A DNA stretch of 64,000 nucleotides, taken from positions 1,212,460 through 1,276,459 of the forward strand of contig OZ037912.1 of the NCBI GenBank assembly GCA_964035575.1, written 5' to 3'. This DNA is from Rhynchopus sp. YZ270_cl-10 (taxonomy: Eukaryota; Euglenozoa; Diplonemea; Diplonemida; Diplonemidae). The notes under the pieces are model-generated. The model was not told the origin of the DNA and ran no database searches. It was given only the letters and a program-made list of their open reading frames with translations. Of the stretch, positions 29,830 to 39,320 are shown piece by piece. The position numbers were made by a program, and so were the translations under genes. Position 1 is the first letter of the stretch, and every line of letters begins with the position of its first letter.

Positions 29830-30683
29830 TTGTTGTCTCTTTTTTTTCTAAACCCGCAGGGTTTGCGGGTTTTAAAAAAGCTGTTTTGTGAGAGAGCACT
29901 GCTCAGGGATAGAATATGCATCCTGTTTGCAAAAATGGAATGCAACGAAAAAAAAAACAGAAGCTCGCCTCCCTTCTGTTGTCGAGCAGTGCATTAAAAA
30001 ATGTGGAGAGTAAGAGACAGACCAAAAAAGATAGAGGAACAAAAAAAAAACATTGAAAAGAAGCTTATTTATTCAAAAACAGTGGAGCTTTGTACATGGC
30101 AACTACACTATTACAACAACAATTTTTCAAAAAAAAAAGAAGAAGAAAACGAAAAGCAATGTGTGCAGTGATGATTCACCAGAGCAGAGAGAGTAAACAA
30201 AGGCATGAACAATACCTTTTCTGGGCCCACTCGATGATACGTGATACGTACAGTTTTGTTTTTCCCCTCTCTTTCAATGCATCGTTCTTCCCCTTTCTTT
30301 CCCGTCAGTTTTGTCCAACACAAAAAACCCACCCACACCCCAAGAACAAAAGTTACCAAAATAACAACAACGTCCCCACCCCCCCATTTCACCTTCTGCT
30401 CACGAAACGATACTACTGAGAGGGGCATAGTTGGTCTGTCTCCGTTCATCTATCGATGAAATATTTTCTGCCTCGTGATGGTTGCAGTGGATTTCTATGA
30501 CCCTTAGAGGCTTGTCCAGATTTTGAGAGCAACCCCAGAGATACCGCCTTCGCGCAAGTCTTGCATCCCCAACCCGTCGGCTTTTGGACGAAGACGTCCT
30601 TCGGGTTGAGTAAAGGCATGCCTTTTGTTGAAACCTCGTGAAGGTGATTCTACCGCCCTTCGCTCCCAATCACCATCCTCCTG
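29830..30683. other. Spacer with one short interspersed repeat, no gene seen
   Basis: Copy S3 of the short repeat is at 30081-30136. A more complex, mixed-composition stretch (30450-30660) has an 89-codon minus-strand frame without domain signal. A hairpin, AACCCGCAGGGTTTGCGGGTT, lies near 29850-29870. Confidence 0.45.
30081..30136 (+). repeat. Short A-flanked interspersed repeat, copy S3
   Basis: AGTGGAG, variable bases, GGCAACTACACTATTACAAC, AACAATTTTTCAAAAA. It is the most diverged copy, and an A-run follows it as in the others. Confidence 0.55.
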
Positions 30684-30768
30684 GGCATACTAGAAAGCGA
30701 ATATGATATTCGCCCTATATTCGGATCCGAATGTAGGGCGAATACGAAATTCGCCTTCTAGGTATGCC
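30684..30768. repeat. 85-bp palindrome centred on CGGATCCG
   Basis: The two halves (30684-30725 and 30726-30768) are reverse complements apart from a few substitutions and one indel. Each arm reads GGCATAC, TAGAA, GCGAAT, ATTCGCCCTA and ATTCGGA in order. The word GCGAAT/ATTCGC is repeated within the arms, echoing the larger foldbacks. Confidence 0.8.
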
Positions 30769-31051
30769 TAGGGGGTGAAGGTCTTGAGGGGGTGCTCTTC
30801 ACTCTTCCAGCTCTTTGTGTTTTTAAATCGAGTTGTGGCGTTTATCCTTTTTGTCGGGACGCACCTTGTATTGCACGAAGGAATGTGCTGTCATTTTGTT
30901 TGATTTTCTTGGTTAGGGCTTAGTTATTTTTTTTCTTGGTACGCGCAGTGTCTTATCCAGGAATCCAGATTTTAAGTTTGGGGGGGGTCAGTTTGTTTTT
31001 TTTGCCCAAAATTTTTTTTCAGCACGACCAGGGAACATAGTGAACTGTATA

Positions 31052-31685
31052 TTTTTTTTTTTGCGGAGCAAAAAAGAAACAAAAAAAATGGCGCCGCAGG
31101 CGAAAATTTTTTTGGGTACGGTGTAAATGTATAGCTTTTTACACCACGCCGAGGAAACACCTCAAACCCAGCTGAAAAAACTGACCCCCCCCACCGGCCC
31201 AAATTTCCGGAGAAAATTTGGGGGGGGTCACTGACCCCCCCCAACCGGCCCAAAAAATACACTGGGTACGCGTCCGGGACCCCCCTCAAATTTTGAGCGC
31301 GCGCGCGCAAAATAAAATAAAATACCAAAAAAAAATAACTTGTTTTGGCCTGCAAAATCAATGTTGTCAGAGATTTATACACCATAGTAGAACTGAGGCC
31401 AAACCTCAGTTTTGAAAAAAAAAAAAATTTTTTGCAGATTTGGAAAAAAAGTTTTTTGCATTTTTTGAGGAACTGGGCTGCTGATCGCACCATGAATCCC
31501 GTACCATACAGGCTGTACCCAAATTTTTTTTGCCTGCGGCGCCATTTTTCCTTTTTTGCTCCGCAAAAAAGGGTTCGTTGAGTGACTCTGTGGTGTAAAA
31601 GGCTAGATTTTTACACCGTACCCCAATTTTTTTCCGCCTGCGGCGCCATTTTATATTATTTTTTTTTGCTCCGCAAAAAAAATTG
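31052..31685. repeat. Inverted repeats with TTGCGGAGCAAAAAA and GGCGCCGCAGGCG blocks
   Basis: The left copy (31052-31126) carries TTTTGCGGAGCAAAAAA, ATGGCGCCGCAGGCG, a T-run and GGGTACGGTGTAAA. Two reverse-complement copies follow at 31513-31570 and 31609-31680. CTGACCCCCCCC and CCGGCCCAAA blocks at 31182-31255 form another small inverted pair. Frames here come from A/T runs. Confidence 0.6.
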
Positions 31686-31689
31686 AGTC

Positions 31690-32040
31690 ACGTCCTGATA
31701 TGGACGTGAAAAATTGCATCCGGGTGCCCTTTGTGGCACTCCTCCTGAAGGGGTGAAAGGTGCTGGGAAAGTCAGGCACAGTGCATGTGTGGGACCTGCT
31801 GGAGCCCTAGCCAGTGAAGGCATGAGGCCCCTAGGAAACTAGCCGGTAGCCGGGAACCCTCCTTGGACAACGATGATACTTCAATCTTAAGTCCACTTCC
31901 AAAAAAAGCCCCTCCGTGCCTCCAGCCCCCTCAGGAATAGCAACCTCACTTTTTTTGCACTTTTGTTCAGGAAAAAAATCGTATATAATAGCCTGAATGT
32001 TGTGCCCAAAAAAAAAATATTTCGAAAAAAAATATTCGAA
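31690..32040. other. Mixed-composition stretch, no gene seen
   Basis: About 200 bp around 31,700-31,890 has balanced composition and few homopolymers, unlike its surroundings (for example GCCCTAGCCAGTGAAGGCAT, TAGCCGGTAGCCGGGAACC). It has no ORF and could be a small structured RNA or a non-coding relic. I cannot tell which. Confidence 0.3.
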
Positions 32041-32044
32041 AAAA

Positions 32045-33214
32045 AATAACTATTTATTCACCTCCTTTTAGCGGGGTTTTATTTTGCGATAACTTCACGC
32101 ATTTTTTTCCCAGGCGAGGGCTACTTAATTTGCCGAGCGAAGCGAGGCAAATTGAGTGCACGAGCCTGGGAAAAAAATAAGTGAAGTATCGCAAAATAAT
32201 CCGCTAAAAGGAGGTGAATACGTAATTTTATTTCACGGGAAATAAAGTATACGAAAGGATTTGGCACTTTTAGTGTGACTTATTTATTGTGCAATAACTA
32301 ACGAGTATGTGTCCTCACAGGAAGCTCTCAGGGAAAAGAAAAAAAAAAATAGTGGAGCACACTCTAGGGTGGCTACACTAATACAACCAAGTTTTCAAAA
32401 AAAAAAGAGCGTGAAAAAAAAAAAAAAAAAGCTCTCATTACCCTCCCGCCAGCGCTACCGGGTCCCGCGGACCCCTAGATAGGCCCGCTGAGGGGCTGGC
32501 GGGATTGAGGAGGCTGGAGGGAGGCTAAAAAAGGCTGGACGGTCCCTCCAGCCCTACTACCTACATGTACCAAAATTTAGCGTGAAATTATCATTAAATA
32601 AAATCCCGCTAAAAGTGCCAAATCCTTCGTATACTTTATTTCCCAGGGGAATAAAAATTGTTTTATTCCCCTGGGAAATAAAGTATACGAAGGATTTGGC
32701 ACTTTTAGCGGGATTTTATTTAATGATAATTTCACGCTAAATTTTGGTACATGTAGGTAGTAGGGCTGGAGGGACCGTCCAGCCTTTTTTAGCCTCCCTC
32801 CAGCCTCCTCAATCCCGCCAGCCCCTCAGCGGGCCTATCTAGGGGTCCGCGGGACCCGGTAGCGCTGGCGGGAGGGTAATGAGAGCTTTTTTTTTTTTTT
32901 TTCACGCTCTTTTTTTTTTTTTTTCCCTGAGAGCTTCCTGTGAGGACACATACTCGTTAGTTATTGCACAATAAATAAGTCCCGCTAAAAGTGCCAAATC
33001 CTTTCGTATACTTTATTTCCCGTGAAATAAAATTACGTATTCACCTCCTTTTAGCGGATTATTTTGCGATACTTCACTTATTTTTTTCCCAGGCTCGTGC
33101 ACTCAATTTGCCTCGCTTCGCTCGGCAAATTAAGTAGCCCTCGCCTGGGAAAAAAATGCGTGAAGTTATCGCAAAATAAAACCCCGCTAAAAGGAGGTGA
33201 ATAAATAGTTATTA
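32045..33214. repeat. 1.17-kb near-perfect palindrome
   Basis: The left arm (32045-32656) and right arm (32661-33214) are reverse complements around the 4-base centre ATTG (32657-32660). The sequence starts ATAACTATTTATTCACCTCC and ends with the complement of that. Each arm contains its own hairpin of about 165 bp (32058-32221 on the left; TTCACCTCCTTTTAGCGG ... CCGCTAAAAGGAGGTGAA) and a GCGGGCCT/GGCTGGAGGGA-rich part. The main difference between the arms is about 50 bp present only on the left (copy S4 of the short repeat). No coding capacity. Confidence 0.85.
32349..32400 (+). repeat. Short A-flanked interspersed repeat, copy S4, inside one palindrome arm
   Basis: ATAGTGGAG, CACACTCT, AGGGTGGCTACACTAATAC, AACCAAGTTTTC and an A-run. 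At the mirror position in the right arm (about 32905-32925) there is only an uninterrupted T-run, so the palindrome shows a filled and an empty version of the same site. Confidence 0.75.
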
Positions 33215-33276
33215 TTTTTTATTTTTTATTTTTTATTTTTTATTTTTTATTTTTTATTTTTTATTTTTTATTTTTG
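33211..33276. repeat. ATTTTTT tandem run
   Basis: About nine copies of the 7-bp unit ATTTTTT follow the palindrome directly. Confidence 0.8.
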
Positions 33277-33340
33277 GATTTCCAAAAATTTGAGCGCGGA
33301 CGCGTACCAAAAAAAAAAAATAACTAAGCCCTTATATTAA

Positions 33341-33672
33341 TATATATTATTATCGTGAATTTATTTTCCAGTATTTCACGCACAGGTGGAAACAGCCCGA
33401 GGGGAAGCATTTTTTCCCGAGGGCGAAGCCCGAGGGGAAAAATGCTTCCCCGAGGGCTGTTTCCACCTGTAAGTGAAATACTGGTATAAATTCACGAAAA
33501 TATTATATATTATTATCGTGAATTTATTTTCCAGTATTTCACGCACAGGTGGAAACAGCCCGAGGGGAAGCATTTTTTCCCGAGGGCGAAGCCCGAGGGG
33601 AAAAATGCTTCCCCGAGGGCTGTTTCCACCTGTAAGTGAAATACTGGTATAAATTCACGAAAATATATTATT
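33341..33672. repeat. Two tandem 163-bp palindromic units
   Basis: TATCGTGAATTTATTTTCCA begins at 33351 and again at 33514. Each unit is itself a palindrome: ATTTCACGCACAGGTGGAAA ... TTTCCACCTGTAAGTGAAAT, with CCCGAGGGGAAGCATTTTT and its complement inside and a central CCCGAGGGCGAAGCCCGAGG. The two copies look identical apart from flanking AT sequence. Confidence 0.85.
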
Positions 33673-34285
33673 TTATCTCCAAATGAGACCATGAATTTCA
33701 CAACCCGTTTTCACGTACAAAGAGAAGAGGGTGGGATGGTTATTTTTATGATGATTTTTGATTCAGTTTTTTTATGTGGAACTCTTAGCGCTGGACAGCG
33801 CCTTGAGCCAGAACTGGTGCAGCGGGTTTGTGGCGCTTAAGCGGCTGTACTTCTGATGAAGATGAGGAAGACGATGACGATGAGTCACTTGTGTTCGTGT
33901 CGGACTCACTCTCCACAGGTGCCCTCGTACGTTTTTGAGGTGTCATTTGGGATTTTGGAAGAATATTGGGAAAAAAAAACGGTGTGTATCCTTGGTTTGT
34001 GTGCTACAGAAAATTAACTGAAAAATGCGTTTGAGACCCCTAGAATGGCTCAAAATGCCTCTTTTCTGGCTTTAATTGCAAAATTGAGCCTCCAAAGGCC
34101 TCCAAAAAAATTTTCGAGAGTTCAGTTCTACGATTTTCTGAGCGTGAATTTATTTTTCTGAGCGTGAATTTATTTTTCTGAGCGTGAATTTATTTTTTGA
34201 GCGTGAAATACCGGAAAATAAATTCACGCACCTCCTTCACGATTTTGTGAAGGGGCGTGAAATTCATGGTCTCAAGCGGGGATAA
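33673..34285 (-). mobile_element. Non-autonomous TIR element, copy 1
   Basis: The ends are TTATCTCCAAATGAGACCAT at left and ATGGTCTCAAGCGGGGATAA at right, reverse complements with a few mismatches, extending inward through GAATTTCAC/GTGAAATTC. It contains a 53-residue minus-strand ORF and a TGAGCGTGAATTTATTTTTC unit present about three times near 34138-34200, where copy 2 has one. It is too small to encode a transposase. Confidence 0.75.
33785..33946 (-). CDS. Short Ser-rich ORF inside TIR element copy 1
   Basis: 53 residues: MTPQKRTRAPVESESDTNTS, then nine serines after the Asp, EVQPLKRHKPAAP and VLAQGAVQR, stop. Copy 2 (34404-34565) preserves the frame, with substitutions at T2R, T7A and L-to-R in VQPLK, so the reading frame may once have mattered. 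The basic/Ser-rich composition suggests the disordered N-terminus of a longer element protein that has lost its remainder. Confidence 0.4.
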   Translation of the reverse strand: MTPQKRTRAPVESESDTNTSDSSSSSSSSSSEVQPLKRHKPAAPVLAQGAVQR

Positions 34286-34291
34286 ATTATT

Positions 34292-34864
34292 TTATCTCCA
34301 AATGAGACCATGAATTTCACAACCCGTTTTCACGTACAAAGAGACGAGGGTGGGGTGGTTCTTTTTATGATGATTTTTGATTCAGTTTTTTGATGTGGAA
34401 CTCTTAGCGCTGGACAGCGCCTTGAGCCAGAACTGGTGCAGCGGGTTTGTGGCGCTTACGCGGCTGTACTTCTGATGAAGATGAGGAAGACGATGACGAT
34501 GAGTCACTTGTGTTCGTGTCGGACTCACTCTCCACAGGTGCCCTCGCACGTTTTTGAGGTCTCATTTGGGATTTTTTGATGAAAATTTGGGAAAAAAAAC
34601 GTGTAAATCCGTGGTTTGTGTGATACAGAAAATTAACTCAAAAATGCGTTTGAGACCCCCAGAATGGCTCAAAATGCCTCTTTTCTGGCTTTAATTGCAA
34701 AATTGGGCCTCCAAAGGCCTCCAAAAAAATTTTCGAGAGTTCAGTTCTACGATTTTCTGAGCGTGAATTTATTTTTTGAGCGTGAAATACCGGAAAATAA
34801 ATTCACGCACCTCCTTCACGATTTTGTGAAGGGGCGTGAAATTCATGGTCTCAAGCGGGGATAA
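34292..34864 (-). mobile_element. Non-autonomous TIR element, copy 2 (tandem)
   Basis: Begins six bases after copy 1 ends, in the same orientation and with the same ends. The copies are about 95% alike by eye; the main difference is the triplicated TGAGCGTGAATTTATT unit in copy 1. Either one element landed next to its sibling at a shared AT-rich target, or a local duplication occurred. Confidence 0.75.
34404..34565 (-). CDS. Short Ser-rich ORF inside TIR element copy 2
   Basis: 53 residues, the counterpart of the ORF at 33785-33946 (MRPQKRARAPVESESDTNTS ... EVQPRKRHKPAAP). It has the same start and stop, and no recognised domain. Confidence 0.4.
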   Translation of the reverse strand: MRPQKRARAPVESESDTNTSDSSSSSSSSSSEVQPRKRHKPAAPVLAQGAVQR

Positions 34865-35467
34865 AATTAAAAAAAGCTTGAACACCAAGAGTATGTTCTT
34901 TACCCAGCAGGTGAAGATAATGTTTCCTCCTCTCTTGGAAACACCGTTGCATATCTTTTATTTCAAAAAGGATACGCTTGCGTTGCACCTCCTGTCCCAC
35001 CTCCTGCTGCGCGTCCATGGCAGCAACCACTGCAATTTTCTGCTGAATTGCGAAACCAGCACCACAAGCTGGGTCGTTTTTTTTCTGTTTCCCTGCAGAA
35101 CCTCCCGTAGCACCCCCACGAAACTAGCACCCTGTATCCCATCCGCAGCTCCCTTGATCCCGGAGGAGGTCCCTCTTCGGTCCGTGTTTGCCCTCCAAGA
35201 CGCGAGGTAGGCAGCATTATTTGGGTCAGTCCATAAACCCCCACCTAAAAGAAATAGACTTTTTGCTCGATTTTTGCTCTTTGAACTCAGAATGACGTTT
35301 ATGGACTCCACTTATCCAAATCTAAATATCTTCATCTCTCCTCCATATCCTTTCCATCAGAGGTACACATTTCTATACTTTTACCACACTTTTTTTTCAT
35401 CGGATCAAACTAACGTTACATTGTTGAGTAAAATTGCTGGCCCTCTCTTTTATTACTCGCTTCAACT
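34865..35467. other. Spacer with a small TIR remnant, no host gene seen
   Basis: At 35227-35309 AGTCCATAAAC and GTTTATGGACT face each other, 83 bp end to end. The left end (CAGTCCATAAACCCCC) and the inner CTCGATTTTTG block match the ends of the large element at 37676-38966, so this is probably a miniature relative. The 124-codon frame at 34836-35210 has no domain. Confidence 0.5.
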
Positions 35468-36935
35468 ATGTCGCAAACCTTGAAGTTCTGCAAAGGGACG
35501 TGCTTCCGTATTGACAGTGTTAAGGACAAAATGGTGTACCTGACGGCGTTTACTGAGACAGACGAAGTCTTCCGAAAGGGCAGCACAACGACGAAGGGTG
35601 TCGATGTGCACAGCGTCACGATTTCTGTGGAAGACCTGCTCGCTGAGACCAGCAGTGGCATCAACGTTGTCACGTGGCCGGGGACGCTGTTAAAGTGCAG
35701 TGGTGCTAACGTCGCGGTGATGAGTCTTGAAACGAAGACGATCGTTGTACGGTCGTTCAAGAAGCTTGAACTCCGCAATGCAAATATGCTGATCGAACCG
35801 CAGACAGCGGGAGCGGGTCGTGTTTGCTTCAGAGTCGAAAAATGCGAACCACACGGGTGGATCCTGACGATGTTCCCAGAGGTCGACAACGGGCACGAGC
35901 TTGAGGAATGCTGGCGCACCGTGCGCTGTAGCACTGCGAATGTACCCTTCAGCGGCCTCTCTGCTGGCGATGTGTTCTCCTGCGAGAAGGCCTCTGTGCT
36001 GTACGACGCTGAGGACATGGACCTCGACACCGAAGGCACCACTGTTCCTGTGGAGTGCCGGAGATGGGCCCTGCCCGTTGTGACAAAGTTTGAGGGAGGT
36101 AGACTCGCAGACATCTGCAAACTCACACTCGATATGGAACCTGGGTACTATTTCCGGGTGAAGCAGAAGCAAAAAGAGTATGTACACATATGACACTCTG
36201 CACCTTTCAAACACACTACACAGGAAGTGGAGTTTGGAAGGCTTCCAGAGCAAGGACGGAGTCATCTCGAAAGGAAGCTACGGCAAAAGCAGGGGCGCGA
36301 TGTACCGAATTGAGTCGCTCCTCTTCAACGGCGATCTGCTGCAGAAGGAGCTGGTGGCGCTTCTGGGTGGGAAGGAGCTTATGCCGTCTATGGCTGTCTG
36401 CTGCGACAGTGTCACCGTTGTGCTGCCACAGGAAGCGGTTGCGGCGGGCGACGCAGTGCAGAAGCTTCCTGTCAACTGCATTGCGACGACGATGCGTGGC
36501 GCGAAGGTGACAGAGCAGCATCTGCAGGAGGGCGGCATTCGCAGCGACCCTGCCCCTGTCGTGCCAAACGCACAAAAGGCAGTACCGCAACAACGTGTGA
36601 CGGTGCCCGAGAAGCAGGACCCGGAAGACAAAGAGGCAGAATGGAAACGCCTTCAGGACGCAGAGAAGGTGCTGAGCTCGTTGGACACGGACCGCATATC
36701 TTTTCCCTCGCGTGAGCTGTTCGTTCTCGAACACATTGCAAAGCTTCGCTCGGTGACCGCAGACACAGCTGATGCTGTCAGGATTGAGAACGCTGTGAGT
36801 GTTATGCGCGACTTCCAAAAATTCCCCGACGACTTCGTGGGTGCGCCTCCACCCCCCAGCAACCTGGAGGACAACCCGTTCTTCAAGCCGAAGAAGAACG
36901 GGAAAGGGAAAGGGAAGGGGAAGGGGAAGAGGTGA
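35468..36935 (+). CDS. Unknown two-exon protein with Gly-Lys tail
   Basis: Exon 1 is 35468-36177, the intron 36178-36223 (46 nt, GTATGT...CACAG), and exon 2 36224-36935, giving 473 residues. The join reads VKQKQKE-KWSLEGFQSKDG. I do not recognise the protein. The N-terminal two thirds (MSQTLKFCKGTCFRIDSVKD...) look like mixed beta/alpha globular sequence without catalytic motifs. Residues about 330-420 are charged and helical (EDKEAEWKRLQDAEKVLSSL). It ends PPPPSNLEDNPFFKPKKNG, then repeated GK pairs to KR. The basic tail suggests nucleic-acid or membrane contact, but that is only a guess. GC-rich codon use like the host genes, and the host-type intron, support it as a real host gene amid transposon debris. 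Confidence 0.75.
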
Positions 36936-37675
36936 TGTTTCACTTCACCGCTGCATCGCTGGTGGCGATTTCTCAGACTGTGCCAAAAGGATCGACCGTT
37001 TTGTTTGTACAACATACGCCGCGTCTGTTTGCGGAGTGTGTAAAAGGTTCGAGTATGTGTCCTAATCTACTGTGTCCATTAGATTGCGTTCCGTGAGTCT
37101 TGTACCGTTGCGTCAGTACACCCATTTCGCTTGGGGCACGTGTGCAGCACCCATTGTCAAAAATGATGGATTCAAATTTTTTTGCAAATGACAGAAAATA
37201 GTTGTGACGCCTTTCACACGATAGTGTCCTCCGGGGTCGGAATCCCTTTAACGTTGTCTGAAACCGACTGAGAGTATTTCAAAGGGCGGGAAATTTTGTT
37301 TCGGACTGGAATAAAAAAAGAAAATGGACATCATCAAAAAGCCCCCCCGTGTTCCCCCTCATCTTTTTCATAAAAGTGGCTCTGGATTGTTCATTAAATC
37401 TCACATCCACACCTGAGTGAAAGTGCTGCACCGCGACGCTGGATCATGCGACGCCGTTGCTGAAGCAGCACGATAGTCGTGAATGCAACGGGGCGACAAT
37501 GCGACAGCATACGCACACATCGGCCACGTCACGGCTGCGCCGTGCGTTCAGAATCGCACATCGACCCCCTCTGCGGTTTTCATAGTTAGAGTAGAACAAG
37601 ATCCCCCACCCACCCACAGCTGAGAATAAGACTCGGGGGCCCGCTTATTCTCAGCCGGACTGGGATATAATATGT
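36936..37675. other. Spacer, no gene seen
   Basis: No convincing ORF. One hairpin, GCTGAGAATAAG ... CTTATTCTCAGC, lies at about 37619-37655, just before the next element. Confidence 0.5.
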
Positions 37676-38966
37676 GGCTCAGTCCATAAACCCCCCCCTG
37701 AAAGGTAACCTCAGCAACTATTTGGATATTATCAAATATGTACTAGGACGTTCTGTTCGATTTTTGTTTTAATGAATCCAGAGTAAAGTTTCTGAATTCA
37801 TTAAAACAAAAATCGAGCAAAAAGACCGAGTACATATTTGATGGATCACCCCCGAGAGGTAAATAAGTTACCGGTAACCCGAATTACCGGTAATTCCTTA
37901 AGGATTCCTTAAGAAACACGGAAAAAAGCGAAAAAAACATCAAAAGAGGGGGCACTTTAATTTATCATTTGTAAACCCTTCCCACTTTACGCGTTGTTCA
38001 TTTTTGTCTTTTTTATTCTCAAAAAAATCGGTTCATCCAATCGTGCCAGTTGCCGAGAGGCAGGCCAGGGTCCTCCTCTTCTGCAATCTCAGGTGCCTTT
38101 TTCGTTTGTGGTCTTTTCAGAAGAAATTGTGTAAGCCACCTCCACAAATTCTTGCGGATGGGAGAGCATGGAAGCAAGCACAGTTTTTTCTGTATTCCTT
38201 TGCCAAGAAAAAAGAGCAGTGAACAAGTTGCACTCTACACGGGTTATAGTGTATTGTGTTGGGTCCTTCAACTTCAACGCAATGCCAGTTGTATGAGCAA
38301 TGTTGGACAGGTGTAAGGCAACATCATCTACTGTAACAAGCTCCGTAACGACGATATCCTCCAAATGTCTGGACACGACTCCAAAATGGAAGTCCCGCCC
38401 GTCTTTCCCGTGTTTTTCACAAAAATAGTTAACAGTAACGGGTTTTGTACAAAACTTGAAAAGGAGAAAATGCAAAAGTTCTTTGGACTGGAAGTGCCTC
38501 CCGACATCAGCCCACACAATTACGAAAACGAAAAGGCACCTGAGATTGCAGAAGAGGAGGACCCTGGCCTGCCTCTCGGCAACCGGCACGATTGGATGAA
38601 CCGATTTTTTTGAGAATAAAAAAGACAAAAATGAACAACGCGTAAAGTGGGAAGGGTTTACAAATGATAAATTAAAGTGCCCCCTCTTTTGATGTTTTTT
38701 CGCTTTTTTCCGTGTTTCTTAAGGAATCCTTAAGGAATTACCGGTAATTCGGGTTACCGGTAACTTATTTACCTCTCGGGGGTGATCCATCAAATATGTA
38801 CTCGGTCTTTTTGCTCGATTTTTGTTTTAATGAATTCAGAAACTTTACTCTGGATTCATTAAAACAAAAATCGAACAGAACGTCCTAGTCGGGTAGGGGG
38901 ACATATTTGATAATATCCAAATAGTTGCTGAGGTTACCTTTCAGGGGGGGGTTTATGGACTGAGCC
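37676..38966 (-). mobile_element. 1.29-kb DNA transposon with TIRs of about 440 bp
   Basis: The left arm (37676 to about 38108) and right arm (about 38522 to 38966) are reverse complements, starting GGCTCAGTCCATAAACCCCC. They are near-identical except for an insertion of about 12 bases in the right arm (near 38890-38905). The arms contain nested palindromes (TTACCGGTAA, CCTTAAGGA; TCGATTTTTGTTTTAATGAA and its complement). The central 410 bp plus part of the right arm encode a 179-residue minus-strand frame. No clear target duplication is seen; at most GT flanks both sides. Confidence 0.75.
38089..38628 (-). CDS. Transposase-like protein fragment inside the long-TIR element
   Basis: 179 residues on the minus strand. 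The first 40 come from the inverted arm. The centre reads FCTKPVTVNYFCEKHGKDGR then DFHFGVVSRHLEDIV. An E-x-HGK-x-x-x-D-x-HFG type motif is seen in the catalytic cores of several DNA-transposon-derived proteins, so I take this as the C-terminal part of a transposase; upstream catalytic residues are missing. It could instead be a captured host exon. Length is far below that of an intact transposase, so the element is probably non-autonomous. Confidence 0.45.
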   Translation of the reverse strand: MSFLFSKKSVHPIVPVAERQARVLLFCNLRCLFVFVIVWADVGRHFQSKELLHFLLFKFCTKPVTVNYFCEKHGKDGRDFHFGVVSRHLEDIVVTELVTVDDVALHLSNIAHTTGIALKLKDPTQYTITRVECNLFTALFSWQRNTEKTVLASMLSHPQEFVEVAYTISSEKTTNEKGT

Positions 38967-39312
38967 GTGTCGAAAACGCCTGAAAGCGGGTCGGGGACAC
39001 GGGCGCGGGAGGGTCGGGGCGGGGTATTCCCAGTCCTAGTCCTACTCTCCCCTGGGAGTAAAAGTGACGAACACCTGGGTCAGTATACACACAGAATAGT
39101 TTCTTTATTTCTTCCATGCGCTCGTCTGTTTTTCAAAGTTGGTCCATAGCTAAGAGTTTGGTCCGGTCTTACGGTAGGATACATTACTACAGGCAGGTTT
39201 CTCATACGTAGGTCAGGCCCAGCAATCAGACTTCACATGGCTGCAACAAGTATTTTCGTCTTCGCGCCACCCACCCACACACACTCCCCCTCCTTCCAGT
39301 ATTACGTCAAAA
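38967..39312. other. Spacer, no gene seen
   Basis: Mixed sequence between the long-TIR element and the ankyrin fragment, with no start codon or promoter-like motif I can support. Confidence 0.4.
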
Positions 39313-39320
39313 TATGACCT

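Larger units (their letters stand above)
30915..33331. mobile_element. Composite element with short TIRs enclosing nested palindromes
   Basis: AGGGCTTAGTTATTTTTTTT then TTGGTACGCG at the left end (30915-30945) reappears as CGCGTACC, an A-run and ATAACTAAGCCCT at the right end (33300-33331). The 2.4-kb interval holds a GCGCC-hairpin repeat (31052-31680), a spacer of mixed composition (31690-32040) and the 1.17-kb palindrome. A further related end (GGTACGCGTCC, then CTCAAATTTTGAGCG) lies at about 31266-31300, so insertions are nested. No transposase frame is seen. Confidence 0.45.
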
